DNA of 64,000 bases from Streptantibioticus ferralitis (GCF_029223525.1 NZ_JARHTQ010000038.1:1-64000), one strand, 5' to 3'. Shown: positions 17,434 to 28,816, counted from the stretch's first letter. Notes: generated from the sequence alone by a model not told the origin. Translations and numbers: made by a program.

Positions 17434-19521
17434 TCAGCTGTCGCTGGGGCTCGGCTTGCCGGTGTCCTCCGGCAGCTCGACCGTGTCGGTCGGCTGGGCC
17501 TGCGGCTGCTTCACCGTGGAGACCGTCGGCTGGGTGCTGCCGTTGGCGGTACCCGCACCGTTGGCCATCGCCAGCTCGCGCGGCGAGAGCACCGGCGGGC
17601 GGGTCGAGGGCGTACGGCGCGAGGAGCCGGTCCACGCCGGGCGGGTCGGACGCTTGACCACCGGCTTGAAGATCTCCGCGACCTCCTCCTTGTTCAGCGT
17701 CTCCTTCTCCAGGAGGGCCAGAACCAGGTTGTCGAGGACGTCGCGGTTCTCGACGAGGATCTCCCACGCCTCGTTGTGCGCGGTCTCGATCAGCTTCTTG
17801 ACCTCTTCGTCGACCAGGCCCGCGACCTCTTCCGAGTAGTCGCGCTGGTGACCCATCTCACGGCCGAGGAACGGCTCGGAGTTGTCGGTGCCGAACTTGA
17901 TCGCGCCCAGCCGCTCGGTCATGCCGTACTGGGTGACCATCGCACGGGCGGTGGCGGTCGCCTTCTCGATGTCGTTGGCGGCACCGGTGGTCGGGTCGTG
18001 GAAGACCAGTTCCTCGGCCGCCCGGCCGCCCATGATGTACGCCAGCTGGTCGAGCATCTCGCTGCGCGACTGGGAGTACTTGTCCTCGTCCGGCAGCACC
18101 ATCGTGTAGCCGAGGGCGCGGCCGCGCGGCAGGATCGTGATCTTGTGTACCGGGTCGCTGTTCGGGCAGGCCGCGGCGACCAGGGCGTGACCGCCCTCGT
18201 GGTACGCGGTCGCCTTCTTCTCCTTGTCGCTCATGATCCGGGTTCGCTTCTGCGGTCCGGCGACAACGCGGTCGATGGCCTCGTCCAGCATCTTGTTGTC
18301 GATGAGCTTGCGGTCGCTGCGCGCGGTGAGCAGCGCGGCCTCGTTGAGGACGTTGCTCAGGTCGGCGCCGGTGAAGCCGGGGGTGCGGCGGGCGACGGCC
18401 TGCAGGTCGACGTCCGGAGCGACCGGCTTGCCCTTCTGGTGGACCTTGAGGATCTCCAGACGGCCCTGCAGGTCCGGACGGTCGACGGCGATCTGGCGGT
18501 CGAAGCGGCCCGGGCGCAGCAGCGCCGGGTCCAGGATGTCCGGCCGGTTGGTGGCGGCGATCAGGATGACGCCGCCCTTCACATCGAAGCCGTCCATCTC
18601 GACCAGCAGCTGGTTCAGCGTCTGCTCGCGCTCGTCGTGACCGCCGCCGAGGCCGGCACCACGGTGCCGGCCGACGGCGTCGATCTCGTCGACGAAGACG
18701 ATCGCCGGGGCGTTCGCCTTGGCCTGCTCGAACAGGTCGCGGACCCGGGAGGCACCGACACCGACGAACATCTCGACGAAGTCGGAACCGGAGATCGAGT
18801 AGAACGGCACGCCCGCCTCGCCCGCGACGGCGCGTGCGAGCAGCGTCTTACCGGTACCGGGCGGACCGTAGAGCAGTACGCCCTTGGGGATCTTGGCGCC
18901 GACGGCCTGGAACTTGGCGGGCTCCTGCAGGAACTCCTTGATCTCCTGGAGCTCCTCGACCGCCTCGTCCGCGCCCGCCACGTCGCTGAACGTGGTCTTC
19001 GGCGTGTCCTTGGTGATCAGCTTGGCCTTGGACTTCCCGAAGTTCATCACCCGGGAGCCGCCGCCCTGCATCTGGTTCATCAGGAACAGGAAGACCACGA
19101 CGATCAGCACGAACGGCAGCAGCGAGAGCAGAACGCCGACGAACGGATTCTGCTTCGACGGCGAGATGGTGTAGCCCTCGGGCAGCTGCGTGCCACCGCG
19201 CTGGTGGTCATCGACCTGGGTCTGCAGCTTCGCCGCAAGGTCGGCGCCCTGGCGGCCGATGTAGCTGGCCTTGATCTTGTCGCCCAGGTCCTTGCCGTCG
19301 ACCTTGGCGCCCGGCTTCAGCTGGACCGAGATGGTCTGCTCGTCGCCGGTGGTGATTTTGGCTGACTGGGCCAGCCCCTGGTCGACCGCGGCGACGACCT
19401 GGCCGGTGTCCACCGTCTTGTAGCCGCCCGTCGAGCCGACGACCTGCATCAAGACGACCACGGCAAGGACGGCCAGCACGATCCACATGACCGGCCCACG
19501 GAAGTAGCGTTTGACGTCCAT
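17434..19521 (-). CDS. ftsH: ATP-dependent zinc metalloprotease FtsH
   Basis: This is a membrane-bound AAA+ protease that degrades misfolded membrane proteins and regulators. Two membrane segments (about 9-27 and 105-130) flank an extracellular domain. The AAA module has Walker A GPPGTGKT, Walker [12 protein letters not shown], the pore loop MFVGVG and the [21 protein letters not shown]. The protease motif is HEGGH, with the third zinc ligand in the [12 protein letters not shown] region. The C-terminal tail is Pro/Thr-rich. The start is set at [10 protein letters not shown] as in other Streptomyces; GTG 19557 is an alternative. Confidence 0.97.
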   Translation of the reverse strand: MDVKRYFRGPVMWIVLAVLAVVVLMQVVGSTGGYKTVDTGQVVAAVDQGLAQSAKITTGDEQTISVQLKPGAKVDGKDLGDKIKASYIGRQGADLAAKLQTQVDDHQRGGTQLPEGYTISPSKQNPFVGVLLSLLPFVLIVVVFLFLMNQMQGGGSRVMNFGKSKAKLITKDTPKTTFSDVAGADEAVEELQEIKEFLQEPAKFQAVGAKIPKGVLLYGPPGTGKTLLARAVAGEAGVPFYSISGSDFVEMFVGVGASRVRDLFEQAKANAPAIVFVDEIDAVGRHRGAGLGGGHDEREQTLNQLLVEMDGFDVKGGVILIAATNRPDILDPALLRPGRFDRQIAVDRPDLQGRLEILKVHQKGKPVAPDVDLQAVARRTPGFTGADLSNVLNEAALLTARSDRKLIDNKMLDEAIDRVVAGPQKRTRIMSDKEKKATAYHEGGHALVAAACPNSDPVHKITILPRGRALGYTMVLPDEDKYSQSRSEMLDQLAYIMGGRAAEELVFHDPTTGAANDIEKATATARAMVTQYGMTERLGAIKFGTDNSEPFLGREMGHQRDYSEEVAGLVDEEVKKLIETAHNEAWEILVENRDVLDNLVLALLEKETLNKEEVAEIFKPVVKRPTRPAWTGSSRRTPSTRPPVLSPRELAMANGAGTANGSTQPTVSTVKQPQAQPTDTVELPEDTGKPSPSDS

Positions 19522-19761
19522 CCATGCGGGGCGGCGACGCCCCGTCCCTCCTGCCACAGTGAGAGCACCTCGGCCCCTTCGGCCGCTGTGCGCTAGCTAG
19601 GTGTTATGACCCGACCTTCGGACGGTACCTCAGCATTGTCACCCGAAGCTGCCGAGGACCGTTAACAAACCCCTCTTCCCTTGCTCCAACGGCAGGAAAC
19701 CGGGGTCGGTTCCCCGGCCCCCGGACCGGGTTACCGCGGACTCGTCCAGACGGTCGGCGTG

Positions 19762-20316
19762 TCAGCCGCCGTAGACGTGCGGGGCCAGTGTGCCGACGAA
19801 CGGCAGGTTGCGGTACTTCTCCGCGTAGTCCAGCCCGTACCCCACCACGAACTCGTTGGGGATGTCGAAACCGATATATGTCACATCGATGTCGACCTTG
19901 GCCGCCTCCGGCTTGCGCAGCAGGGTGCACACCCGGAGCGAGGCCGGACCGCGCGAGCTGAGGTTGGACAGCAACCAGGACAGGGTAAGGCCGGAGTCGA
20001 TGATGTCCTCGACGATCAGCACATCGCGGCCGGCGATGTCGGTGTCGAGGTCCTTGAGGATACGGACCACGCCGGAGGACTTGGTTCCGGCGCCGTACGA
20101 GGACACCGCCATCCAGTCCATCGTGACGTCGGAGGACAGCGCGCGGGCCAAGTCCGCCATCACCATCACAGCGCCCTTGAGGACACCGACGATCAGCAGG
20201 TCCTTCCCGGCGTAGTCCCTGTCGATCTCCGCGGCCAGCTCGGCCAGTTTGAGGTCGATCTCTTCCTTGCTGATGAGCACCTTCTCAAGGTCGGTGCCCA
20301 TGTCCTTCTCGTTCAC
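19762..20316 (-). CDS. hpt: Hypoxanthine phosphoribosyltransferase
   Basis: This enzyme salvages hypoxanthine and guanine with PRPP. The PRPP-binding motif is [17 protein letters not shown], and the flexible-loop SSYG and the base-binding Phe/Asp stretch ([16 protein letters not shown]) are present. The GTG start lies 8 nt after AGGAAG. It is downstream of tilS by 37 nt on the same strand and upstream of ftsH, the widely conserved tilS-hpt-ftsH order. The 240 bp before ftsH leave room for a separate ftsH promoter. Confidence 0.96.
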   Translation of the reverse strand: MNEKDMGTDLEKVLISKEEIDLKLAELAAEIDRDYAGKDLLIVGVLKGAVMVMADLARALSSDVTMDWMAVSSYGAGTKSSGVVRILKDLDTDIAGRDVLIVEDIIDSGLTLSWLLSNLSSRGPASLRVCTLLRKPEAAKVDIDVTYIGFDIPNEFVVGYGLDYAEKYRNLPFVGTLAPHVYGG

Positions 20317-20353
20317 CCGCGCTACTTCCTGCAAGGCCTACCGGCTCGGTACG

Positions 20354-21415
20354 TCATTCGGCTGCGGTCGTCCGCCGGAAAACCAGTTTGCCATTCGCGC
20401 GGCGGGCCTCGACGCCCCCGGGCAGGTTGATGGGGCCCTGACCACGCCAACCGGTGATCAGCCGGTCGGTTTCCTCGATGTGACGGGAGAACAACGATCC
20501 GGCCGGGCTGCCCGCCATGATGGCCGCGCGGCGCAGGACCCGGCGGCGTACGGCGGACGGCAGGGAGAACAGCTTGGCGGGGTCCAGCGCGTCGTCCGGG
20601 TCGCCGTCCACCGCGGCCTCCCGGGCGGCCGCCACGGCCCACTGGTCGAGTGCGTCGGCATCGTCGCGAAACAGCTGGGCGGTGCGGGCGAGCGAGGCGA
20701 CCACCCCGCGGCCGAGCGACTTCTCCAGGACCGGCAGCGCCTCGTGCCGGACCCGGGCGCGGGTGTACGCGGGGTCGGCGTTGTGCGGGTCCTCCCAGAC
20801 GTCGATGCCCTGGGCGACGCAGGCCTTGCGGGTGGTCTCACGGTCGAGCAGCAGGAACGGACGGCGGTAGCGGCCGCCGGGCCCGGAGACCGCGGCCATG
20901 CCGGACAGCGAACGGGTGCCGGAGCCGCGGGCGAGTGCGAGCAGGACGGTTTCCGCCTGGTCGTCGCGGGTGTGTCCGAGCAGCACGGCGGCGGCGCCGA
21001 GCGAGTCGGCGGCGGCGTCCAGGGCGGCGTACCGGGCGTCGCGGGCGGCGGCTTCCGGGCCGCCCTGGCGGCCGACGGTGACGCCGAGCGCCTCCACGGG
21101 GTCGAGTCCGAGGTCGCGCACCCGGTGCACGACGTCGAGGGCGCGGGTGGTCGAACCGGCCTGCAGTCCGTGGTCAACGGTGACGGCTCCGGCCCGTACG
21201 CCAAGCTTGCGGGCCTCGAAGGCGAGGGCGGAGGCGAGCGCCATGGAGTCGGCGCCGCCGCTGCAGGCCGCGAGAACCAGCGGCCGGTCGCTCAAGGCGC
21301 AGGTGGTGGCGGTGGTGGAGGTAGCGGCGGGGGTGCGGGCCAGGTCGTTGAGCACGTCGTGGAGTACGCGGCGGACCGCCAGGCGTATCGCGGCGACCGC
21401 GGGATGGGGACCCAT
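20354..21415 (-). CDS. tilS: tRNA(Ile)-lysidine synthase
   Basis: This enzyme attaches lysine to C34 of the AUA-decoding tRNA-Ile. The N-type PP-loop is [12 protein letters not shown]. Other motifs are [35 protein letters not shown] and the R-x-x-L-P region [10 protein letters not shown]. The start ATG at 21415 lies seven nt after AGGAGG; the ATG at 21421 is too close to that site. Confidence 0.95.
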   Translation of the reverse strand: MGPHPAVAAIRLAVRRVLHDVLNDLARTPAATSTTATTCALSDRPLVLAACSGGADSMALASALAFEARKLGVRAGAVTVDHGLQAGSTTRALDVVHRVRDLGLDPVEALGVTVGRQGGPEAAARDARYAALDAAADSLGAAAVLLGHTRDDQAETVLLALARGSGTRSLSGMAAVSGPGGRYRRPFLLLDRETTRKACVAQGIDVWEDPHNADPAYTRARVRHEALPVLEKSLGRGVVASLARTAQLFRDDADALDQWAVAAAREAAVDGDPDDALDPAKLFSLPSAVRRRVLRRAAIMAGSPAGSLFSRHIEETDRLITGWRGQGPINLPGGVEARRANGKLVFRRTTAAE

Positions 21416-21581
21416 ATCCATTCCTCCTGAAATACACAGCCCACCTGAGGATTATGGGAGGGCCGTGGGGGGATGACGGAGCGTGGCTAGATGGTGACAG
21501 ATATGGAGCGCTACCCGAGCATCGCACGCCTACCCATCGGCCATGGTCCCTCGGATGGGTGAACTGTGGGGCGCTCAGGGT

Positions 21582-22745
21582 TCACGTGTCAGAGCGACGA
21601 TGCACCCTTGCGATCCAGTCCGCCGGTTTGGCGATCTCCGTCTTGGTGGGCAGGGTGTTGGGCGAGGTCCAGATCCGGTTGAAGCCGTCCATACCGACCT
21701 CGTCGACCACGGAGCGTACGAAGCGTTCGCCGTCGCGGTACTGGCGCAGCTTGGCGTCGAGGCCGAGCAGCTTGCGCAGCGCCTGGTCGAGCCGGCCGGC
21801 GCCGGTGGCGCGGCGCTTTTGGAACTTCTCCCGGATCTCGGCGACGGACGGCACGACGTCCGGCCCGACGCCGTCCATCACGTAGTCGGCGTGGCCTTCG
21901 AGCAGCGACATCACGGCGGTCAGCCGGGCCAGGATCTCGCGCTGGGCCGGGGTCTGGACGATCTCGACGAGGCTGCGGCCCTCACCGCTGTCGGAATCGC
22001 CCTCCGGCCGGGCGCCGACGAAGGACTGGGCGGCCTCGCGGACCCGCTCCAGCAGCGTCGCGGGGTCGACCTCGGTCTGCGCCAGGAACTCCTGGATCTC
22101 CGACTCGATGTGGTCGCGCAGCCAGGGCACGGCAGTGAACTGGGTGCGGTGGGTCTCCTCGTGCAGGCAGACCCAGAGCCGGAAGTCATGCGGGTCCACG
22201 TCGAGTTCCCGCTCCACGTGGACGATGTTGGGGGCGACGAGCAGCAGCCGCCCGGAGCGCGGCTCGCCGGGCTCCGGGACGGCCGGGCCCGCGGGCAGTT
22301 CGCGGGTGGCGGGGGCGAAGGTCTCGTACTGGCCGAGCACCCGGGAGGCGAGGAACGACAGCAGCGCGCCGACCTCGACACCGGTGACCTTGCCGCCTAC
22401 GGCGCCCAGCACCGCGCCGCCGGGGAGCGCGCCGCGGCGCGCCTGCATCTTGTTGAGCAGCGGCTTGAGGATTTCGCGGAAGCCCGCCACGTTGGCCTTG
22501 ACCCAGCCTGCGCGGTCGACGACCAGTACCGGGCTGCCGTTCTCGTACGAGTCGGGGCCGCCGGAGCCGTACATCCGCGTGAAGGACCGAACGTGTTCCT
22601 CGGACGACTTGGCGTGGCGGCGCAGTTCGGTCACCACGGCGCGCGCCTCGTCACGGCTGACCTCCGGACCCGGCCGTACCAGTCGGGTCGCGGTCGCCAC
22701 CGCGAGGTTCCAGTCGACCATCTCCGCACCACCGATGCTCGTCAT
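21582..22745 (-). CDS. Zincin-like metallopeptidase (zinc-dependent, PF10103 family)
   Basis: This is an actinobacterial zincin_2 family protein of 387 aa, often annotated as F420-biosynthesis-associated or zinc-dependent metalloprotease. The zinc motif HEETHR (LWVCLHEETHRTQF) sits near residue 215, with downstream acidic residues at EGHADYVMDGVGP that can complete the site. There is no signal peptide, so it is probably cytoplasmic. The substrate is unknown. It lies upstream of tilS on the same strand, 166 nt away. Confidence 0.87.
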   Translation of the reverse strand: MTSIGGAEMVDWNLAVATATRLVRPGPEVSRDEARAVVTELRRHAKSSEEHVRSFTRMYGSGGPDSYENGSPVLVVDRAGWVKANVAGFREILKPLLNKMQARRGALPGGAVLGAVGGKVTGVEVGALLSFLASRVLGQYETFAPATRELPAGPAVPEPGEPRSGRLLLVAPNIVHVERELDVDPHDFRLWVCLHEETHRTQFTAVPWLRDHIESEIQEFLAQTEVDPATLLERVREAAQSFVGARPEGDSDSGEGRSLVEIVQTPAQREILARLTAVMSLLEGHADYVMDGVGPDVVPSVAEIREKFQKRRATGAGRLDQALRKLLGLDAKLRQYRDGERFVRSVVDEVGMDGFNRIWTSPNTLPTKTEIAKPADWIARVHRRSDT

Positions 22746-23324
22746 GGGTTCACGGTACGTGGCGTCGGTCGGCTTTCGCCGCCCGGCGCCGAATTCCGCA
22801 CCTCCCGGGTGCTGGCCCCCAGCCCCCCCGACCGGGGGTTCTCCCGGGCCTCCGCAGGCCCGGCCCCGCGGCCGAGGGCCAACTCCGGGCGCCCGTACGG
22901 CCGTCCGCCGCCCGAGCACGCGGCGGTTGCGCATGAACCGCCGCTTCGGCGTGGCAAGCGGTGCGAGACCGCCACCTGCGGCAGTCGGATGACCGCCGAG
23001 CCGCGCCATCCCGGCTGTTCGCCGTCGCGGCGAAATCGCCCAGCGTCCCCTACGGCACGAAGCGGCGCACCCGGAGGCCGGCAACCCAGCGATCACCCAC
23101 CGGACAGCCGCTGACCTGAGGCCGTCGAAATACCGCCGAGCCGCGCCATCCTGGCTGTTCGCCGTCGCGGGGCGGAACTGCCTGGCGTCCCCTACGGCGC
23201 GCCGGGTCGGTGGCGGAGCAGTGGGCATCGGCGGCATCGGCGGGCCCGGCCGCCGTCGGAAAGGTCGTCACGGCGCCGATACGTGCCGCAGAAAGGCGCT
23301 CCGGGGGCGCGAGCCCCCGGAGCG
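22746..23324. repeat. 579-bp intergenic gap with a 70-bp direct repeat
   Basis: No gene was recognised here. A roughly 70-bp unit (ccgccgagccgcgccatcc, then gctgttcgccgtcgcgg) occurs at about 22993 and again at about 23133, 140 bp apart. The second copy diverges more toward its end. The gap also holds the promoter of the minus-strand zincin. Confidence 0.65.
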
Positions 23325-24968
23325 TCAGCGGCAGCCGCAGTTGGTGACCGTGGAGGCCAGGCGGTCCAGGGCGGAGACGGCGGTGTCGGCGTGCGCCGTG
23401 CCGGAGGCCATGAAGGCGAACAGCAGGAGGCGGCCGTCGGCGTCCACCACCGTGCCGGCCAGGGTGTTGACGCCGGTGAGGGTGCCGGTCTTGGCGTGTA
23501 CCAGGCCCGCCGCGTCGGAGGCGGTGGTCTCCTGGGAGCCGCGGAAGCGGTCGCTGAGGGTGCCGGTGAACCCGGCGATCGGCAGTCCGCTGAGCACCGG
23601 CCGCAGCTGCGGGTGGCCCGGGTCGGCGGCGGTGAACAGCAGGCGGGCGAGCAGCTGCGCGGTGAGTCGGTCATCGCGGTCCAGGCCGCTGCCGTCGTGG
23701 AACGTGGTACCGGCGAGCGGCAGCCCGAGCTTGCCCAGCGCCTGGCTGATCGCCTGCGCTGATCCGTCGAAGCTCACCGGCTTGCCGAGGCTGATCGCGG
23801 TCTGCCGGGCGAGCGCCTCGGCGATGTCGTTGTCGCTGTTGGTCAGCATCCGTTCGACCAGCGCGGACAGCGGCATGGAGTCCACCTCGGCGATCCTGGC
23901 CTCTTCGCCCGCCGGTGCGGTGCCGGGGCCCACGTTGCCGTCCACGGTGATCCCGCGGTCGCGCAGCAGGCCCGCGAAGGTCTGCGCCGCCGAGCCTGCC
24001 GGGTCGGCGACGCGCGGGGCGGCCTCGGTGGAGTTGGGGTCGACGCGGCCCTCGTCGGCCATGAGCGCGGTGACCGGCGTGATGTTGTCGCCGACGTCGA
24101 GGGCGCGCAGCAGCGGCCCCGAGTAGAGCGAGGTGTCGTAGCTCAGCCGCACGTTCGTCCAGCCCCGCTCCTTGAGCGTCCTGGCGGTGGCGTCCGCGAG
24201 ATCGCGCAGGCTCGCCGGGTTGGAGTCCGGATCGGCGCCGGGCGGGGTCGGTTGCGCGGTGAGCGTGGGGTCGCCGCCGCCCACGAGGACGATGCTGCCC
24301 GGGGCGCCGCCGGGGACGACGGTGGTGGGGATCCGGAAGTCCGCTCCCAGGCTCTGCAGGGCGGCAACCGCCGTGGCGATCTTGGTGGTTGAGGCGGGGG
24401 CGGAGGGGGTGTCCGCGTCATGGCCGTACAACTGCCGCCCGGTGGCCGCGTCCAGGACCACCCCGGTGCGCACCGCGCCGAGCGCGGGGTCGTCGAACAG
24501 CGGGGAGAGCGCGTTGTCCAGGCCCTGCGCGGTGGGCAGCGGTACGGCGGAACCGGTCTGCGGCGCCGGGCCCGGGCCGAGCCCGGCGAGCACCTCGGGT
24601 GCGCTCGGCGGGACGCCGGCCGCCGTGTCACCGGTATGGCCGGTACGGCCCGCACCATCCCGCCCGGCCGCCCAGCTGCGCTCCGCCACTCGCTGGCCGC
24701 CCGACCAGGGGCCGGTCGCGGCGATCGCGACCAGCGCGATGACCAGGCCGACGGCGCCGGCGCCGACGGCCACCCGCACCGCCCCGTCGACCCGCCGCAG
24801 CTCGGTGGCCGCCCACGCCGTACCCCGGCCTAGGCCCGCTCGGCGGAGCAACGCGGCGGCGCGGGGCGACACCAGGCTCGCCCAGCGCCATACCCGATCA
24901 GAATGCCGTACACGATCAGCAAGCCGTACGCGATCAGAATTGATCCGGCTCCGGTCGCGACCGATCAT
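23325..24968 (-). CDS. dacB: D-alanyl-D-alanine carboxypeptidase/endopeptidase (PBP4 type)
   Basis: This is a class C low-molecular-weight penicillin-binding protein that trims peptidoglycan. Catalytic motifs are SxxK in PASTTK, SDN in TNSDNDIAE and KTG in HAKTGTL. A basic N-terminus of about 60 residues and one membrane segment ([18 protein letters not shown]) precede an Ala/Gly/Pro-rich linker, so the catalytic domain is outside the membrane. The ATG at 24968 has a good GGAGGGG site. The long cytoplasmic leader is unusual, so a start nearer the membrane segment cannot be excluded. Confidence 0.93.
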   Translation of the reverse strand: MIGRDRSRINSDRVRLADRVRHSDRVWRWASLVSPRAAALLRRAGLGRGTAWAATELRRVDGAVRVAVGAGAVGLVIALVAIAATGPWSGGQRVAERSWAAGRDGAGRTGHTGDTAAGVPPSAPEVLAGLGPGPAPQTGSAVPLPTAQGLDNALSPLFDDPALGAVRTGVVLDAATGRQLYGHDADTPSAPASTTKIATAVAALQSLGADFRIPTTVVPGGAPGSIVLVGGGDPTLTAQPTPPGADPDSNPASLRDLADATARTLKERGWTNVRLSYDTSLYSGPLLRALDVGDNITPVTALMADEGRVDPNSTEAAPRVADPAGSAAQTFAGLLRDRGITVDGNVGPGTAPAGEEARIAEVDSMPLSALVERMLTNSDNDIAEALARQTAISLGKPVSFDGSAQAISQALGKLGLPLAGTTFHDGSGLDRDDRLTAQLLARLLFTAADPGHPQLRPVLSGLPIAGFTGTLSDRFRGSQETTASDAAGLVHAKTGTLTGVNTLAGTVVDADGRLLLFAFMASGTAHADTAVSALDRLASTVTNCGCR

Positions 24969-25203
24969 GAACGGACCCCTCCGCGGCAGCTGCGGACAGC
25001 GTCCGGGACGCGGCCGGAACCGCCCGCTCGCGGCCGGTCACGTCCCACCCGTCGCCCGCCACCGCCCTCAACGGTCGCCCTTCGGGCGGCTGCGAGCCCC
25101 CGCCGTCGCACTCTGGACCAGCCCCTTTCGCGACCACACACCTGCGTGGGGGACACTTAATCATCCGAAGTATGTGCTGATCACGGCTGATGTTGGAGGA
25201 GCC

Positions 25204-25695
25204 TTGGAGTTCGACGTAACGATCGAGATCCCGAAGGGTTCGCGGAACAAGTACGAGGTGGACCACGAGACCGGTCGTATCCGCCTGGACCGACGGCTCT
25301 TCACCTCGACCATGTACCCGGCCGACTACGGCTTCGTCGAGGACACCCTGGGCGAGGACGGCGACCCGCTGGACGCCCTGGTCCTGCTGGACGAGCCGAC
25401 CTTCCCCGGCTGCCTCATCAAGTGCCGTGCGATCGGCATGTTCCGGATGACCGACGAGGCGGGCGGCGACGACAAGCTGCTGTGCGTGCCGGCGTCCGAC
25501 CCGCGGGTGGAGCACCTGCGTGACATCCATCACGTGAGCGAGTTCGACCGCCTGGAGATCCAGCACTTCTTCGAGGTCTACAAGGACCTGGAGCCGGGCA
25601 AGTCGGTCGAGGGCGCCAGTTGGGTGGGCCGCGCCGAGGCGGAGGCCGAGATCGAGGCCTCGTACAAGCGGCTGAAGGAGCACGGCGGCCACTGA
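25204..25695 (+). CDS. ppa: Inorganic pyrophosphatase
   Basis: This soluble family I enzyme hydrolyses pyrophosphate to phosphate and drives biosynthetic reactions. The catalytic signature [10 protein letters not shown] is present, with the upstream [11 protein letters not shown] block and the [11 protein letters not shown] start. The TTG start is preceded by GGAGGA and matches the usual length (163 aa). The frame is open far upstream but non-conserved there. It is divergent from dacB. Confidence 0.97.
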   Translation: MEFDVTIEIPKGSRNKYEVDHETGRIRLDRRLFTSTMYPADYGFVEDTLGEDGDPLDALVLLDEPTFPGCLIKCRAIGMFRMTDEAGGDDKLLCVPASDPRVEHLRDIHHVSEFDRLEIQHFFEVYKDLEPGKSVEGASWVGRAEAEAEIEASYKRLKEHGGH

Positions 25696-25716
25696 GCCCG
25701 CCTCGCGCCGAAGCGC

Positions 25717-25754
25717 TGAAGGCCCCTGCCACCGTTGCGCGGCAGGGGCCTTCA
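25717..25754. terminator. Terminator after ppa
   Basis: A 14-bp perfect stem (tgaaggcccctgcc and complement) with a 10-nt loop begins 21 nt after the ppa stop. It is shared with the convergent exporter gene. Confidence 0.88.
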
Positions 25755-25818
25755 ACACGCTTGGGGACAGCGGCGGTTGGCGCTCGCCGGATTGTCCGCC
25801 GACCCGGTCCGCCGCCGG

Positions 25819-27492
25819 TCAGAATCCGCGGGTCCGCTTCGCGGCGCGGCGCGACGGTCCGCCGCCCGGGAACTTGATGACCATACGGGCGACCTCGCCA
25901 CCGAGGTTGACGCCGATGGCCACCGCCAGCGCCAGGGCGGCCGCCTTGGCGAGCGAGGCGACGCCCGCGTCCTGCTTCCCCTGGGTGAAGGCGAGCAGAC
26001 CGAAGTACGTCGCGCTACCCGGCAGCAGCGGCCCGATGGCGGCGGTGACGTACGGCAGCGCGGAGGCGAACCGGTACCGCGACAGCATCTGGCCGAACAG
26101 GCCGACGAGTCCGGCGGCGACGGCCGTCGCGGCGATCGGCGAGAGCCCGGCCTGGTAGTGCAGCGCCCCGTAGACGACCCAGGCGACACCGCCGTGGAGC
26201 GTGACGATCGCCAGCACCCCCCGCTCGCACTGCAGCATCACCGCGAAGGCGAGCGTCAGCGCCATGGCAGCGAGCAGCTGAACCGGCGCGTTCTGGTAGG
26301 TGTGCAGCGCCTCGTCGGGGTTGAGCTGGGCATGCAGGCTCACCCCCACGTACAGCACCATCGTCACCCCGAAGACGATGCCGACGATCAGGTACATGAC
26401 CTCCAGCAGCCGGGCGGAGGCGGTGATGTAGAAGCCGGTCAGACCGTCCTGCACACCGGCCACCAGGGCCCGTCCGGGGATCAGCGCGTACAGCCCACCG
26501 GTGATCACCGCCGAGGACTGGATGTGGCCGCCGCCCGGCAGGTGGGAGCCGTAGAGGTTCATCAGCACGCCCATCGCGGCGGCGGGCATGGCCGCGGCGA
26601 CGAACTGGTAGAACTCCGGCAGCCCACGTCCCGCGCACAGCCAGGCCAGCCGGTCGCCGAGCATCGCGCCGATGGCGGCCGCCACGAAGACCGTCGGGCC
26701 ACCGCCGACCAGCATGCTCGCCGCGCCCGCCAGGAACCCCGCGGCGGCGGTGAGCAGCCAGCCGGGGTACGGGTGCCGGTTGCGGCGGATCTCGGCGAGC
26801 GTGCCGTAGGCGTCCTCAAGGGTCGCCTCGTGCGCCATGATGTCGTCGATCAGCCGGAAGACGGCGGCGAGCCGGGTGTAGTCGGTGCCGCGGCGGCGGA
26901 CCGTGCGGCTCGCCGTGATCGGGTCGTCGACCAGCGACGGCTGGTGGCTGATGGACAGCAGGGTGAAGGTGACGGTCGGTTCGACGCGGTCGAGTCCGTA
27001 GGCGTGGGCGACACCGAACATCGCCGCCTCCACGTCCTCCGCGCCCTCGCCTCCGGCCAGCAGCAGCTCGCCGATACGCAGCGTCAGGTCGAGGATGCGG
27101 GGTACCGGAGGCCCTTCGGACTCCGGCTTCTCGGACCGCTCCGGCGCCGGGCGTTCGGCGACCGGTATCCGCAGCATGGCGCGCATCCGGTCCTGCCAGG
27201 GCGCCTCACTGGGGAGCCGAACGACGGGTATGCCCTCGGGCGGGGTGAAGGCGGGGTGCTGCGCCGCCGAACGGGAGGGCAGAGGGTGGTTTCCGGTGGT
27301 GCTGCCGCTCGCCGGGGAGCCCGCCGCGAGGGTGGGCGGCTGAAACGCCGAACCCTCCGGTTCCGGTACGGGCGGCAGGGGCACGCCGAGCGGTGGGGTG
27401 AAGGCGGAGCGCGCCTCGTCAGAGTCGGGCTTGGCGTCCTGCGGGCTGGTACCCAGCGCGCCGCCGTCACCAGTCCGCTTGCTCTCCGTCAC
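25819..27492 (-). CDS. Threonine/serine exporter family protein (ThrE-like)
   Basis: This is a membrane exporter of the ThrE family, with the DUF1212 domain followed by DUF3815. A Pro-rich cytoplasmic N-terminus of about 130 residues precedes the conserved LRIGELLLAGGEGAEDVEAAM helix and the FTLLSISHQPS region. About ten membrane segments follow. Homologues export threonine and serine. The start is GTG 27492. The N-terminal low-complexity segment is longer than in the Corynebacterium protein. Confidence 0.87.
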   Translation of the reverse strand: MTESKRTGDGGALGTSPQDAKPDSDEARSAFTPPLGVPLPPVPEPEGSAFQPPTLAAGSPASGSTTGNHPLPSRSAAQHPAFTPPEGIPVVRLPSEAPWQDRMRAMLRIPVAERPAPERSEKPESEGPPVPRILDLTLRIGELLLAGGEGAEDVEAAMFGVAHAYGLDRVEPTVTFTLLSISHQPSLVDDPITASRTVRRRGTDYTRLAAVFRLIDDIMAHEATLEDAYGTLAEIRRNRHPYPGWLLTAAAGFLAGAASMLVGGGPTVFVAAAIGAMLGDRLAWLCAGRGLPEFYQFVAAAMPAAAMGVLMNLYGSHLPGGGHIQSSAVITGGLYALIPGRALVAGVQDGLTGFYITASARLLEVMYLIVGIVFGVTMVLYVGVSLHAQLNPDEALHTYQNAPVQLLAAMALTLAFAVMLQCERGVLAIVTLHGGVAWVVYGALHYQAGLSPIAATAVAAGLVGLFGQMLSRYRFASALPYVTAAIGPLLPGSATYFGLLAFTQGKQDAGVASLAKAAALALAVAIGVNLGGEVARMVIKFPGGGPSRRAAKRTRGF

Positions 27493-27560
27493 CTGTTGCG
27501 ATCCCTTTCCCGCTCCTCTTCGCCGGTTTACCAGACAAGGCTACGGGTAGAAACCAAGGT

Positions 27561-28286
27561 TCAGCGCTTGGCCGCCCGATGCCTGCCACGCTGGTGGACG
27601 ACGACCGGTGCTGGGGCAGCGCCTTCCCAGTCGGGGGCAGTGGCAACCGCCTTCGCCGACTTGCGCCGCGACCGCAGGAATTCGATGGCGATCGGGACCA
27701 CCGAGACCAGCACGATGACGATGAAGATCGCTTCGACGTTGTCGCGGATGAACGCGATCTGGCCGAGGAAGTAACCGAGCACCGTGATGCCCGCGCCCCA
27801 CAGCGTGCCGCCGATGAGGTTGAAGAGGATGAACGAGCGGTAGTTCATCCGGCTCACCCCGGCGATGATCGGGGTGAAGGTCCGTACGATCGGCACGAAG
27901 CGCGCCAGGATGATCGACTTCGGGCCGTGGTGCTCGAAGAACGCGTGCGCCTTCTCGACGTTCTCCTGTTTGAAGATCTTCGAATCAGGACGCCGGAAGA
28001 GGGCCGGTCCGACCTTGCGTCCGAACAGGTATCCCGTCTGGTCGCCGAGGACCGCGGCCACCGCCACCAGCAGGCACACCAGCCAGAGCGGGTAGTGCAG
28101 ATACTGCCCGTTGGCGATCAGCAGGCCGGTGGTGAACAGCAGCGAGTCACCTGGCAGGAAGAAGCCGATCAGCAGCCCTGACTCGGCGAAGACCACCAGC
28201 AGGATGCCTATCAGGGCGAAGCCGCCCAAGTTCTCGATCAGTTGCTGGGGATTGAGCCAGGCGGGGCCCAAGGCGAGAGTCGTCAC
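27561..28286 (-). CDS. DedA family membrane protein
   Basis: This DedA/SNARE-associated domain protein has the conserved blocks FAESGLLIGFFLPGDSLLF, GDQTGYLFGRKVG and ARFVPIVRTFTPIIAGVSRM. Some DedA proteins move undecaprenyl phosphate or other lipids across the membrane. A His/Arg-rich tail (VVVHQRGRHRAAKR) ends the protein. The GTG start (TTLALGPAWL) was chosen because upstream sequence is not conserved. A second, shorter DedA occurs at 34783. Confidence 0.9.
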   Translation of the reverse strand: MTTLALGPAWLNPQQLIENLGGFALIGILLVVFAESGLLIGFFLPGDSLLFTTGLLIANGQYLHYPLWLVCLLVAVAAVLGDQTGYLFGRKVGPALFRRPDSKIFKQENVEKAHAFFEHHGPKSIILARFVPIVRTFTPIIAGVSRMNYRSFILFNLIGGTLWGAGITVLGYFLGQIAFIRDNVEAIFIVIVLVSVVPIAIEFLRSRRKSAKAVATAPDWEGAAPAPVVVHQRGRHRAAKR

Positions 28287-28425
28287 GGGTGGCGTGCTCC
28301 TGGTCGTGGGCTCCGGGCTGGCTCGTGCCACGTCCGGAGGCGTCGGGTGCCCACCAGTATGAACGTCAGCCTGGTAGGGCCAGTTCCCCGCGTGCGGCGG
28401 GCCGCGTCGGGGCAGGCTCAAGGGC

Positions 28426-28794
28426 ATGAGTATCGATGACTACGGCGGCGGACAGCCCAGCCAGTCCGACATCCTGGTGGTGACCACGAACGACGTGCCC
28501 GGACACCGCGTGGAGCGGGTGATCGGTGAGGTCTTCGGACTGACCGTGCGCTCCCGGCACCTGGGGAGTCAGATCGGTGCCGGACTGAAGTCCATGATCG
28601 GCGGCGAGTTGAAAGGGCTGACCAAGACCTTGGTGCAGACCCGTAACCAGGCGATGCAGCGCCTGGTGGAGCAGGCCAGGGCCCGGGGTGCGAACGCCGT
28701 GCTCATGATGCGGTTCGATGTGACCGAGGCCGCCGACGTGGGCACGGAGGTGTGCGCCTACGGGACGGCCGTGGTCCTGGCCCGGGAGAGCTGA
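28426..28794 (+). CDS. UPF0145/YbjQ family protein
   Basis: This is a 122-aa protein of the YbjQ (putative heavy-metal-binding) family. It has the typical VVTTNDVPGHRVERVIGEVFGLTVRS opening, a long amphipathic helix, and the ARARGANAVLMMRFD core. Members form ring-like oligomers; their role is unknown. There are no neighbours in an operon. Confidence 0.85.
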   Translation: MSIDDYGGGQPSQSDILVVTTNDVPGHRVERVIGEVFGLTVRSRHLGSQIGAGLKSMIGGELKGLTKTLVQTRNQAMQRLVEQARARGANAVLMMRFDVTEAADVGTEVCAYGTAVVLARES

Positions 28795-28816
28795 GCGCCC
28801 CCGGGCCGGTGTCCGA

